Positions 35,133-43,890 of a stretch of 64,000 bases of DNA are shown here, piece by piece. The number at the start of each line of letters is the position of its first letter. Position 1 is the stretch's first letter. The stretch is from Lachnospiraceae bacterium (GTDB lineage: Bacteria > Bacillota > Clostridia > Lachnospirales > Lachnospiraceae). The stretch is from NCBI GenBank assembly GCA_017460885.1, contig JAFUAB010000018.1, positions 81,726 through 145,725 on the forward strand, written 5' to 3'. The translations under genes and the position numbers were made by a program. The notes beneath the pieces are model-generated. The model made no database searches and had not been told where the DNA came from. It saw only the letters and a list, made by a program, of their open reading frames with translations.

Positions 35133-35669
35133 ATGAAAAAATTGTTATACATACTGCTTACAGTCGCGATGCTTGCGACTCTCACATCCTGCGGGAGATC
35201 AAAGGATACCGCGGAGGAGACTGAGGACGATACGTCCGAAGCTGTTTCCGGATCGCAAACTGAAGATGAACAGCCGGATGAGATGGACATGACACCGCCT
35301 GATTTTGCCGATTATGCCTGGGTGGGAGATTACCTCGATTCCACGGGAGGACAGGCAGTACTGAATATCGCTCCGGCGGAGAAGAGAGCCAACGGATACG
35401 ATATAATGATCTATATTCCGGGCGGAGAATCCTCCTTTACGACATGGACGGCTACTGCCTATTATGAGGCTGATCTCGGAGGCCTGCACTATGCCAACTG
35501 TGTCCGTACAGACACGGAGACGGGAGATCTCGGAGAGAGCATAGAAACCTACCGCGACGGTGAGGGTGTACTGATCCCGACGGAGCCGGGCAGCAATACA
35601 CTGCTCTGGATAGATGATGTGGACGGCCGGGGTGTGAATCTGAGATTCGAGCGTATGGAGACGGAATAG
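35133..35669 (+). CDS. Lipoprotein with lipocalin-like extracytoplasmic domain
   Basis: A 178-residue lipoprotein. Start ATG 35133 follows GTGAGG; the N-terminus MKKLLYILLTVAMLATLTSC has a Lys-rich n-region, hydrophobic core and lipobox with Cys20. An acidic linker (25-60) leads to a domain with WVGDYLDSTGGQAVLNI, WTATAYYEAD, NCVRTDTE and LLWIDDVDGRG. The same strand pattern, including the C-x-RTD motif, occurs in the membrane protein at 40804. It lies between a GNAT-like gene and AAA+ gene 3. Surface-exposed on the cytoplasmic membrane; function unknown. Confidence 0.75.
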   Translation: MKKLLYILLTVAMLATLTSCGRSKDTAEETEDDTSEAVSGSQTEDEQPDEMDMTPPDFADYAWVGDYLDSTGGQAVLNIAPAEKRANGYDIMIYIPGGESSFTTWTATAYYEADLGGLHYANCVRTDTETGDLGESIETYRDGEGVLIPTEPGSNTLLWIDDVDGRGVNLRFERMETE

Positions 35670-35721
35670 CCGGCATATCCGATCTGTATTCCGGGAAGCG
35701 GTAAAGCCTGAGGAAAAACAC

Positions 35722-37941
35722 TTGCATACATTTTCGGATTATTTTGATGATAAACTGCATAATGAGCCCTACACCGATCCTTCGCAGCATCTCGGCGACT
35801 GTATGCTCATGCTTGATGCGCTGCTCGAAGCCTTTATCCGGGATAAGGGAGCACGATGCAGGGAATCCGACTGGCATATACGTTCAGCTCTTGTCAGTGA
35901 AACGGAGCTTCAGGATTATTTTGATATGCCTCCCGGGGAGCGCCCCGGAGACAGGGTGAGCGCCGACGCCATCGTACTCATCGGCAAATGCCGGGATCAT
36001 ATTGCGTCCCGCGTAGCGGCAACCACCATAAGCCTTCCGATCGAAAGGATGGTCAAAGAGCTTGGTCTGGGATTTCCGGAGCTGATCACGGTGCTGGTTG
36101 CGCTCTCGGTCAGACTGGATCTGAAATACCTGAGGATATATCATTTTATCCAGGATGATTATTCGATGAAATTCCCTACCATGGGAGTAATCGATGCGCT
36201 GCTGAACTTCCTTTATCCGCAGGATGAAGCTCTGGCGGAGAGGCTGCTTGCGAGGGACGGGATCCTTGGCTGCTTTCTGTTGGACAGAAGGGGAGATGAG
36301 TCCGTTAAGAAATACCCTCCCTTTCTCGAACCGCTGCTTTTGTCGGACACGGCTTTGAACCTGCTGCTTTCGATTCCGGCGATCGGCACCACCGCGCTGA
36401 CGGAGCGGATACCCGATGATTCGGTTCCGGTGTTCTTCGAGGGGTTCCTGGAGGAACTGTCGGCGGACAGACCCGGAAATGAACGGGCTCATTTCCGATA
36501 TATAGAGAGCGCCGACACCGGGGATGTTGTACATGTTCTTCTTTCGCTTGCGGGAAAACTCGGACAGAAGCTGTATATACTTGATCTGAATGTCCTGCCG
36601 GCCGGAGTAAATGCGCTTCACGCGAGCCTTCTCTATCTGCGGATGGAGCCCGGTATACTGCTTGTAAAGGACATCCGCGCTTCGGGCGAGGTGCTGCGTG
36701 AGACACAGCGTATACTTGGGGGAGACGATGAAGGCCTGAATCATATGGCCATGACAGGACTGCTGCCCCTGCTTTATAAGGCTTTGCCGGGACGAATCAT
36801 TTACCTTTGCGGAGAAAAGAAGCTCCCGGCCTACCGGGTGGATCGGGAGTATCTGCCCGCAGTGCTCTCACTGCCCGTACCGGATGTGCGGGAACGGATC
36901 GCGATATGGCAGTACGGTCTCGCTAAGGAAGGAATCATATTGGAGCCCGGCATCGACATTATGGATATTGCGGACTGCCATGAGCTGAGCGCCGATACCA
37001 TCTTAAGGCTGCTGCGCCAGGCCAGAGAGACGCTGGATGCCACGGGAGGACTGGAGCTTGGGAGGACGCAGCTTCAGGAGCTTCTGTTCAGGCAGAGCAC
37101 CTCACATTTCGAGAATCTGGCTACCGCCGTGGATGCGCGTTACACCTGGGACGACATCTTTCTCGGGGCAGCCGAAAAGAAGCGTCTGCAGGCGGCATGT
37201 GACCGCTACAGACTTCGTAACCGTGTGGGCGCGGAATGGGGCATCACGCGCAAGAACGCTTACGGCAATGCGGTCATCATACTTATGTATGGCCCTCCCG
37301 GTACCGGCAAGACCATGGCCGCCCAGGCCATCGCCAATGAAGTCATGACACCGCTCTACCGCGTGGATGTGTCCCAGATCTTCAGTAAATATATCGGTGA
37401 GACACAGAAGAACCTGTCGCGTATCTTCGACGAAGCAGAGAAACGCAGCGTCGTACTGTTTTTTGACGAGGCGGATGCCCTTTTTACCAAAAGGACGGAG
37501 ATCAAGGATTCACATGACAAATATTCCAATTCCGACACGAGCTTCCTTTTGCAAAAGGTGGAGGAATACAGCGGGATATCCATATTGGCCACCAACAGTT
37601 ATCAGAGCTTCGATACTGCGTTTATGCGGCGACTGACGTATGTGGTCCACTTCGAAAGACCGGATGAAACGACCAGAGAGCAGATGTGGCGAACGATGCT
37701 TCCGGCGCAGGTGCCCATGGATGAGGATGTGGACTATGCCTTTCTGGCTAAGCAGTTCACGGAGATGACGGGCAGCAATATCAAATCAGTGCTTCTTACC
37801 GCAGCCTATTTTGCGGGAGCGGAGAAGAGATCGATATCGATGAAGGATATAATACTCGCGACCAGATATGAGTTCGAGAAGCTTGGCAGGCTGATCGACT
37901 CGGAAGAATTCGGTAAATACGCGATGTTTATACAGGAGTAG
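35722..37941 (+). CDS. Afp15-like AAA+ ATPase 3
   Basis: A 739-residue paralogue of the ATPases at 21773 and 24228, starting at TTG 35722 with TGAGGA upstream. The N-terminal half has the family segment LDLKYLRIYHFIQDDYS. The first P-loop is eroded beyond recognition (around ESADTGDVVHVLL). The C-terminal AAA+ module is intact: GPPGTGKT, KYIGETQKNL, Walker B VVLFFDEADALF, sensor-1 ILATNS, MRRLTY. Its close similarity to paralogue 2 in the C-terminus (KDSHDKYSNSDTSFLLQKVEE-like helix) suggests a duplication within the island. Role: CIS assembly or cargo handling (inference). Confidence 0.85.
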   Translation: MHTFSDYFDDKLHNEPYTDPSQHLGDCMLMLDALLEAFIRDKGARCRESDWHIRSALVSETELQDYFDMPPGERPGDRVSADAIVLIGKCRDHIASRVAATTISLPIERMVKELGLGFPELITVLVALSVRLDLKYLRIYHFIQDDYSMKFPTMGVIDALLNFLYPQDEALAERLLARDGILGCFLLDRRGDESVKKYPPFLEPLLLSDTALNLLLSIPAIGTTALTERIPDDSVPVFFEGFLEELSADRPGNERAHFRYIESADTGDVVHVLLSLAGKLGQKLYILDLNVLPAGVNALHASLLYLRMEPGILLVKDIRASGEVLRETQRILGGDDEGLNHMAMTGLLPLLYKALPGRIIYLCGEKKLPAYRVDREYLPAVLSLPVPDVRERIAIWQYGLAKEGIILEPGIDIMDIADCHELSADTILRLLRQARETLDATGGLELGRTQLQELLFRQSTSHFENLATAVDARYTWDDIFLGAAEKKRLQAACDRYRLRNRVGAEWGITRKNAYGNAVIILMYGPPGTGKTMAAQAIANEVMTPLYRVDVSQIFSKYIGETQKNLSRIFDEAEKRSVVLFFDEADALFTKRTEIKDSHDKYSNSDTSFLLQKVEEYSGISILATNSYQSFDTAFMRRLTYVVHFERPDETTREQMWRTMLPAQVPMDEDVDYAFLAKQFTEMTGSNIKSVLLTAAYFAGAEKRSISMKDIILATRYEFEKLGRLIDSEEFGKYAMFIQE

Positions 37942-38006
37942 CTTAGGAGCTGTAACAGATCCTTAGCGCTTTAACCAAAGAAACCATTTTAAGAAAGGGA
38001 TTTGCT

Positions 38007-38828
38007 ATGGAATTTACTAAAATTGACCGAACCAATCTCAGATTTTTCACTCCTTTTCTGCCGGCGGATGCGGAGAAACGAACGGACTCCGTTATTGTGG
38101 GCATGATAGAGGAAGACACGCCCTGTGCGGCGGCGGTTGTCCGACTGACTGATGATATGGCCGATATCACATGGTTATTTACTGCACCGGAGTATCGCAG
38201 ACTTGGCGCTGCCCATGAACTGATCGAGGAGATGCGTGATCTGATCTCCGGTACCAGGATAAAGGGCATTTCGGTATCTTATTATGAGAACAGCGACGGA
38301 TTGGGAGAGTTTTTTGAGGCTGAGGGTTTTAGAACAATTCAGGGTGACCCCGTGTATGCGATGAAAATGAGTACCCTGATGGAAATGCCACTGACCAAGA
38401 GGCTGATGCAGCTGAATCCCAAACAGGAGGCCAATCCGATAGCGCATTTGATGCGTAAGGAAAAAAATATGCTGCAGGCATTTCTGTACCAGTCAACCGG
38501 TTCGGCCGATTTCCTCAAGAAGAATGACGACAATCTGAGTGTATGCGCATTCGATCAGACAAACCCTGTCGGAGTCATCGTTACCGATGTTCTGGGTGAG
38601 GATATGCTTTCCATTGACCTGGTGTACAATTCATCCGCTCCGGTTTTCATGGCAGCGCTGATCAAACGCTTCTCCAAGGAACTGACGGACGCATCGCGAA
38701 TGGACGATACGATCTATTTCCTGACCATCAACGAAAAGATCGATCTGTTTTTGCATGCGCTTTCCGAAGGAAATGAAGAGTTCCTGCCTTCAATAACATT
38801 GCACAGGGCAGTTTGGACGGAAGAGTAA
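38007..38828 (+). CDS. Tandem GNAT-like acetyltransferase 2
   Basis: A 273-residue protein with an AAGAAAGGGA site before ATG 38007. N-terminal GNAT domain: ADITWLFTAPEYRRLGAAHEL with an R-x2-G-x-A acetyl-CoA loop and FFEAEGFRTIQG at its end. After a linker (MEMPLTKRLMQLNPKQ) a second GNAT-like half follows (about 165-273) with VCAFDQTNPVGVIVTDVLGE. Same architecture as the protein at 34240. It precedes a two-gene set (38859, 39304) that contains a possible cargo protein. Confidence 0.75.
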   Translation: MEFTKIDRTNLRFFTPFLPADAEKRTDSVIVGMIEEDTPCAAAVVRLTDDMADITWLFTAPEYRRLGAAHELIEEMRDLISGTRIKGISVSYYENSDGLGEFFEAEGFRTIQGDPVYAMKMSTLMEMPLTKRLMQLNPKQEANPIAHLMRKEKNMLQAFLYQSTGSADFLKKNDDNLSVCAFDQTNPVGVIVTDVLGEDMLSIDLVYNSSAPVFMAALIKRFSKELTDASRMDDTIYFLTINEKIDLFLHALSEGNEEFLPSITLHRAVWTEE

Positions 38829-38858
38829 AAATACAGGAATCCCAAAAGGAGGTAAACA

Positions 38859-39233
38859 ATGGCTGAACAATTAACCAAACAACAGCAGCAGATGGTCGAG
38901 ATACAGGTGGGCAATGTCCAGGAGGAACAGACCCGGACCAGAACCCGTACACGACGTGCGGATGCCGGAGACGGCGATACCCCTGTCATTCCCCGTGAAC
39001 TTACCAAAAAGATCTCGAAGATGAATGTTGAAGTACCCAAGGAGGAGTATCAGAATCCCGAGGTGCTCCGGACAATGTTTGCGGAGAGCTATATAGCCGA
39101 TAAATTCAAGGATTTCGGCTCACCTGAGGATATGTATAATATCCTGCTTCCCTATCTGAACCAAAGCCAGATCAAAAAGACCGTATTCACGAATAAGCTT
39201 AAGGCAGACAGGAAACAGGCCTCAGGCATGTAA
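38859..39233 (+). CDS. Small hypothetical protein with RTRTRTRR tract
   Basis: A 124-residue hydrophilic protein with a strong AAAGGAGG site (38846-38853). The first 40 residues are Gln-rich then RTRTRTRR, likely disordered; residues 45-124 look helical (PEVLRTMFAESYIADKF, NILLPYLNQSQIKKTVF). No family recognised. It is followed 70 bases later by the 464-residue protein; small size and pairing would fit a cargo adaptor or chaperone, but nothing in the sequence proves this. The intervening 70 bases carry a short hairpin CGGATC/GATCCG (39276-39289). Confidence 0.6.
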   Translation: MAEQLTKQQQQMVEIQVGNVQEEQTRTRTRTRRADAGDGDTPVIPRELTKKISKMNVEVPKEEYQNPEVLRTMFAESYIADKFKDFGSPEDMYNILLPYLNQSQIKKTVFTNKLKADRKQASGM

Positions 39234-39303
39234 GCACCGCAGGTTGAGAACGGGACGGCTTTCGGGCTGTCGTACCGGATCGTGATCCGACCGGGGAGTA
39301 TTG

Positions 39304-40698
39304 ATGGATTTACGCGAGCTGTTTTCGGAGGATTACTCCGAAGAACGTAAAAAGAATAAGGATATTCAAAACGGAGATCCCGAATTTGATACCGAGGAGT
39401 CACGGAAGTCCGAGGAAAATTATGAAAATGATCCCGCGGAAAGGGAAAACACCCTGAACGAAATACGTGATGAGACCGAAAAAGAGGGCGCTTACAGGAC
39501 TATCATGAACTTCAATGAGAATGAGTCTGCCCTGACGCTGCACAGCGGTTCGGACGGGGAATACATGGATCGTGTGATGGAGGCCGTAGATCAATACAGG
39601 GCTGCCTTAAACAATGAGGTATGGCTTCCGGAGCATGGCATGAGGCTGGATCGTGACGCGGTCGATTTTGTGATCGAGAACCATGGAAAGAATGTATTAA
39701 GAGCCTGCAATGAGTATGAACAAAACGCTGATCCGTGGACTCCGCGGGGACATCAGCGGCTTAATACCGTCAAGGCTCTGCGTCATGCCATCAGACAGCA
39801 GCAGGAAATGATGGTCGGTGATATGTGCGTGTATGTCACCAGTGACGCTGCGGTTAAAGGAGGAAGCGTGACCTTCGAGCAGATGATCATCGAGTCTCAG
39901 TCCGGCGATCTGCAGGGCAGAAACAGGGCTGAAGCGATCCATCTGGTTGAAAGGAGCGGAGAAAAAACCGGAGCCGCCGACGATGAGGGCGCAAGAAGAC
40001 GGGGCAGAAGAACCCAAAAACAGGAAGAGCTGCAGGCTACCGACGTGGAAGAGAAGAAGGATACCCAGGAGAAGAGGAATGACAGCCTGAAGATGCGCGG
40101 TAATAAGCTCGGATACAGCTTTGTGGTCAACTTCCTCGGTAAGGAAGGGGCAGGCCTGTTGCCGTTCAACCCCAATTCCATGGCTAACGCAAAGAGCGTG
40201 ACCGAGCTGGAAGAGATCACCGACTTTGTGCCCTTTGATAAGCTTATGGGAAGCAACCCCGCTGATTACAACCTGCAGATGAGTGTAAATGCCCAGAATC
40301 AGATCAATACGATCAAAATGCTCGGACTTCTGATAGGGGTTTCCGATTTTGCAAATCTGGCAAATAACAGAAATCTTTTATTTAAGGCTCATAAACGTGG
40401 TAAAATGGTTTATGTTGATTCGGTTGTGCTGCGTGATCCGATAGCTGCGTCGCAGTCTCTCAGCGGAAATCTGACCAAACCCGAATTTGAAGCTCTGGTT
40501 GATGATATCGGTATAGACGGCGGCGGAGGAGAGGAGCTGATACAGAGGCTTGACAGGCTTATCAACAGCCTGAATCAGGACATGAATGCCAGGGATTCCA
40601 ATGTGATCAAGCGCGCACAGAGGCTGTTTGCCGTACTTGCAGTGTACCTGATGACGGGACGCAATGCCGATGCGATCCCCGACCGGTATTTTCTGTAG
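39304..40698 (+). CDS. Hypothetical 464-residue protein, possible degenerate kinase-like cargo
   Basis: Start ATG 39304 (MDLRELFSEDYSEERKK) with GGGGAG (39293-39298) 5 bases upstream. Acidic N-terminus (1-60), helical middle, a basic disordered link (about 215-265, RRRGRRTQKQ), then a conserved-looking C-terminal domain: GYSFVVNFLGKEGAGLLPF, INTIKMLGLLIGVSDFANL and MVYVDSVVLRDPIAA. The INTIKMLGLLIG to VYVDSVVLRD arrangement resembles LTNLQLLNALMG to VGVRLN in the 1099-residue protein at 55942 and loosely the LDFICGQxDRHxxN to IDND region of HipA/PI3K-like kinases, with catalytic residues absent. Low-confidence relation. No signal peptide or membrane helix. Confidence 0.6.
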   Translation: MDLRELFSEDYSEERKKNKDIQNGDPEFDTEESRKSEENYENDPAERENTLNEIRDETEKEGAYRTIMNFNENESALTLHSGSDGEYMDRVMEAVDQYRAALNNEVWLPEHGMRLDRDAVDFVIENHGKNVLRACNEYEQNADPWTPRGHQRLNTVKALRHAIRQQQEMMVGDMCVYVTSDAAVKGGSVTFEQMIIESQSGDLQGRNRAEAIHLVERSGEKTGAADDEGARRRGRRTQKQEELQATDVEEKKDTQEKRNDSLKMRGNKLGYSFVVNFLGKEGAGLLPFNPNSMANAKSVTELEEITDFVPFDKLMGSNPADYNLQMSVNAQNQINTIKMLGLLIGVSDFANLANNRNLLFKAHKRGKMVYVDSVVLRDPIAASQSLSGNLTKPEFEALVDDIGIDGGGGEELIQRLDRLINSLNQDMNARDSNVIKRAQRLFAVLAVYLMTGRNADAIPDRYFL

Positions 40699-40803
40699 GA
40701 AGGGCTGATCGATCTATGTACCGGTCAGCGGTAAATACCTTTTGCCCCCGGCATCAAAACAAAAGTTTGCAGTATCCATGGTTTACCTGCGATTGGAGGA
40801 TGT

Positions 40804-41454
40804 ATGAAACTCGAAGAAGATTACAATGAAGAGATAGTAATATTAGATGGAGAAGGCTTCGAAGCAGAGAGATCCGGAGAGGAGAATAACGGTGAAGAGA
40901 AGTCCTTTTCAGATCAGACCGGTGACAGTGGGGAGCCGGCAGAGTCCGCGTCCTCAGATGAAAATGAAACTCCTTTAAAGGTAAATGTCGTCCGCGCACA
41001 AAAGAATTCTCCGAAGATCAACTGGAAAGCGGTGCTTATCGCTGTAGCTGTGGTGGCTGTAGCGGTATTTCTGATAGTGCGTATATATAAGGGATCCGCC
41101 GTGGATCCCCAGACCATAGTCGGACAATGGACCGATCATGAGCATGATGATGCGTCTCTCGATATATGGGACACCGACGGAGAAACCTTTGTCGGGATGA
41201 GTTCATGGCAGGTGGAATATAATTCGGCGGTATTTCTCGATTTCGAAGCGGTTGCCGACAGACAGGGACTTAAGGTCGTCAGCTGCAAGCGAACCGATAT
41301 GGTATTTGATGAGATAGGAGACGGCGAGGAAACCATTGTTTATGAGAATGCTACCGGTACGATCCGATTGGATCAGGACGGCCATGCCAGACTGACCATA
41401 GACGGAGATCCGGATACGGAGACGTTTGTATTTGAGCTTGAAGGAGCATATTGA
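40804..41454 (+). CDS. Membrane protein with lipocalin-like outer domain
   Basis: A 216-residue protein: acidic cytoplasmic part (1-70), one membrane helix (about 74-94, AVLIAVAVVAVAVFLIV), and an extracytoplasmic domain with IVGQWTDHEHDDASLDIWD, SSWQVEYNS, VSCKRTDM and ARLTIDGD. This domain follows the same strand pattern as the lipoprotein at 35133, including C-x-RTD. GGAGG (40796-40800) precedes the start. Three bases separate it from the next gene, an SH3 membrane protein, so both envelope proteins are co-expressed. Confidence 0.72.
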   Translation: MKLEEDYNEEIVILDGEGFEAERSGEENNGEEKSFSDQTGDSGEPAESASSDENETPLKVNVVRAQKNSPKINWKAVLIAVAVVAVAVFLIVRIYKGSAVDPQTIVGQWTDHEHDDASLDIWDTDGETFVGMSSWQVEYNSAVFLDFEAVADRQGLKVVSCKRTDMVFDEIGDGEETIVYENATGTIRLDQDGHARLTIDGDPDTETFVFELEGAY

Positions 41455-41457
41455 TAT

Positions 41458-42333
41458 ATGAAAAATATGTCTAAAGGCGGTATAGCGATGATGGTGGCCG
41501 CGGGTATATATTTAGTCGCGGGGCTTGGAGCCGGCGCTTTCAGAGTCACTCAGAGCCGGACAACGGAGAATGTTTCTCAGGATCCCGAAACAGCTGATCA
41601 GGGAGATCATGCTGCACTGGATGTTGACGCGTCGGAAGTGGAAGACCATACCATGACCGAAGAAGAGTATGAGGAATTTATGAAGCTCTACGGTTCACAG
41701 TTCCAGGATCCGGCTGAAACGGAAGCTTCATCGCAGTCGTCCGTTGCCACGCCTGCGACCGCTTCCGATACGACGAATGCGTCTGCCGGGAACACTGATA
41801 CTGCCGCTGAAACCGCAGCCGGTGATGCGTTATCCGACACCGGGTCCGACGACAGCGTATCAGACACTGCCGCCGATACTGAGGATGCAGCCTCGACGGA
41901 TGAACTATCGCCCTTCGACCAGCTTGGCAATGACAGCAGCCTGCCGGCAGGCACCGCGGATGATACAACAGCTGACATCGATAAGGCCGGTAATTCGGCT
42001 GCGGCATCGGCTGCCGATACGAGCCGGACTTACGCTACATATACGATAACCGGATATGACGGGGCTCTGACGCTCCACTCTACCAAGACCGAGAAGAATG
42101 ACAGCGTAGGCAATGTTCCCGAGGGCTATACCGGTTATATCATTGCCGATCCCGCGCCCATAGATAAGCGGACCCTTGTCTTGTATCAGGGAACCCTTGG
42201 ATACATCAGTAATATGTATATCAAACGAACCGAGATTTCGGCGGATCAGTATCCGGCCGAATTATTGAAACTTACATCCGATGATGCCGGCAAGACCGTC
42301 CTTGAGGGTGCCGCCGGTCCATTGGAAAAATAA
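41458..42333 (+). CDS. Membrane-anchored SH3-like domain protein 2
   Basis: A 291-residue protein: one N-terminal membrane helix (about 8-28), a long Ala/Asp/Ser/Thr-rich stalk (about 35-190) probably extended and extracytoplasmic, then an SH3-like domain (about 195-265) with YTITGYDGALTLHSTKTE, VPEGYTGYIIADP and LGYISNMYIKR. The end TEISADQYPAELLKLTSD matches the post-SH3 tails of the proteins at 19812 and 51332. Typical design of a wall-reaching anchor. Located between the membrane protein at 40804 and a GNAT-like gene, with gaps of 3 and 5 bases, so one operon. Confidence 0.75.
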   Translation: MKNMSKGGIAMMVAAGIYLVAGLGAGAFRVTQSRTTENVSQDPETADQGDHAALDVDASEVEDHTMTEEEYEEFMKLYGSQFQDPAETEASSQSSVATPATASDTTNASAGNTDTAAETAAGDALSDTGSDDSVSDTAADTEDAASTDELSPFDQLGNDSSLPAGTADDTTADIDKAGNSAAASAADTSRTYATYTITGYDGALTLHSTKTEKNDSVGNVPEGYTGYIIADPAPIDKRTLVLYQGTLGYISNMYIKRTEISADQYPAELLKLTSDDAGKTVLEGAAGPLEK

Positions 42334-42338
42334 ACCAG

Positions 42339-43187
42339 ATGAACATCTTTGAGATCACGGAAGATAATATTGAACAGTACGGTTCATATATTGATCCCGA
42401 TGCTGCCGAATACCTGGCCCGTGAATATTACCACGGGTTTGTAAACTGTGACGATGAAGAACCGGTCGCTGCTATAATCTACGAGATCCTCTACTCTGAG
42501 GATGACAACAGGGATACGGAAGAAAGGGTGATCTGGCTTAGGATCGATGATGACGCTGCAGGTCAGGAGCTGCTTGACAGTTTTTGCGACTACTCCGATA
42601 CGGATAGTGTGTCGAAGATAATCTGCGATATCGAACCCGGTGACAAGGACAGGTATTCGGATTTTTTTGTAAGATCCGGTTTCAGCCTGCAGGAGATCGA
42701 GGACCAGAGCATCACCGTGACTCTCGGTGATTTCAGAGAGATCAGATTTGCCAGATCACTGTACAGCCCCGAGTTCATCAAGAGTCTCGATGAGATCGGA
42801 CGCAGGACTTTCAGACGCGGTCTGGTGGATTGTGTATATAATATCAACAGGGTATTCCCGGACGACCTCACGATGCTTCCCATTGAATGGTTTGACACGG
42901 ATATTTCGTGTTTTGACGAAGCTGACGGACAGAGTTACGGGTTTCTTTTATTTCATCGCAGTTATTCGGGGATCTATCATGTGGAGCTTCTGGCAGACTG
43001 GGGAACCGATGCCAAACACAGTCTCCTTTTTATGATCAGATATTCCCTGAGCAAGGCTTATGAAACGCTCCCGGATGATACTAAGCTTGTGATCAACAGA
43101 TACGATGCCGGTTCAAAGGCACTATGTGATCTTGTATTCCCCGGCGTTCACGGAGCATCGTGTATACGTGCCGTCAGAACGCATTGA
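42339..43187 (+). CDS. Tandem GNAT-like protein 3, acetyl-CoA loop not visible
   Basis: A 282-residue protein with two halves laid out like the other GNAT-like proteins of the island: first half with AAIIYEILYSEDDN and ERVIWLRIDDDAAGQELLD, ending DFFVRSGFSLQEIE; second half with SYGFLLFHRSYSGIYHVELL and a helix of the C-terminal type. The usual R/Q-x2-G-x-G/A loop is absent from both halves, so it may not bind acetyl-CoA and could be a structural or inactive paralogue. Five bases after the SH3 protein gene and directly followed by the 7TM genes. Confidence 0.6.
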   Translation: MNIFEITEDNIEQYGSYIDPDAAEYLAREYYHGFVNCDDEEPVAAIIYEILYSEDDNRDTEERVIWLRIDDDAAGQELLDSFCDYSDTDSVSKIICDIEPGDKDRYSDFFVRSGFSLQEIEDQSITVTLGDFREIRFARSLYSPEFIKSLDEIGRRTFRRGLVDCVYNINRVFPDDLTMLPIEWFDTDISCFDEADGQSYGFLLFHRSYSGIYHVELLADWGTDAKHSLLFMIRYSLSKAYETLPDDTKLVINRYDAGSKALCDLVFPGVHGASCIRAVRTH

Positions 43188-43197
43188 GGTGATCGAT

Positions 43198-43890
43198 ATG
43201 TATGAGTTTCTTTTTGATAAAAGTTCACAATTTGGATCTCTGGCGATCAATATAGCAGCCATAGTGATGCTTGCGACAGTGTTTATCCATACCGGGGCGT
43301 ATCGTAAACGCGCACAGCTTGCCGATAAGCTCTTTTTTGCCGTATTATGTCTCAACATAGCAGCTGTGGTTCTTAACATTATATACGGAATCCTGATGCA
43401 CGGACTGAACGTAGTGCCGGTAATTTTGCAGATCATCCTGACATTAATATATATGGTTTATTCTTTTACACTACAGCTGATCGTTTATCTGATGGCAATG
43501 TTTCTGACGGTCATCTCGGGATATGAGGATAAAGTCAGGAAATACTGGCTGGCAATGGCTCTGCCGATGATGTTTCCTGTATTTCTCATCAGCAATTTAT
43601 TTAACGGATGGTTGTACGATGTTGCGGATCCTTTTGCAGAAATGATGAGCTACCGGTTCCATTTACTTCTGCTGGTTCCGATGCTGATCTATATTTTTTT
43701 ATGCCTCCCCAATTTCTGGAAGCTCGGTAAACCGATGATCCTTTTGATGATAATACTGATCGCGACCAATTTTTCTATCAGCTATTATTTACCTGATATT
43801 CGTATATCGGCATTCATTATGACCTTGTTTGTGGTATTTTCCCACATATGCATGATGAACACTTCTTTCTATGAGGAGGTGAGGCCGTGA
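43198..43890 (+). CDS. 7TM integral membrane protein
   Basis: A 230-residue protein with about seven hydrophobic helices (from about residue 15 to 225). Start ATG 43198 with GAGGTGA upstream is preferred; an earlier in-frame ATG at 43105 would add a soluble leader overlapping the previous gene. The stop overlaps the GTG start of the next gene by four bases (GTGA), so the two are translated as a pair. No known transport motif. Likely a sensory or structural partner of the next protein. Confidence 0.7.
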   Translation: MYEFLFDKSSQFGSLAINIAAIVMLATVFIHTGAYRKRAQLADKLFFAVLCLNIAAVVLNIIYGILMHGLNVVPVILQIILTLIYMVYSFTLQLIVYLMAMFLTVISGYEDKVRKYWLAMALPMMFPVFLISNLFNGWLYDVADPFAEMMSYRFHLLLLVPMLIYIFLCLPNFWKLGKPMILLMIILIATNFSISYYLPDIRISAFIMTLFVVFSHICMMNTSFYEEVRP

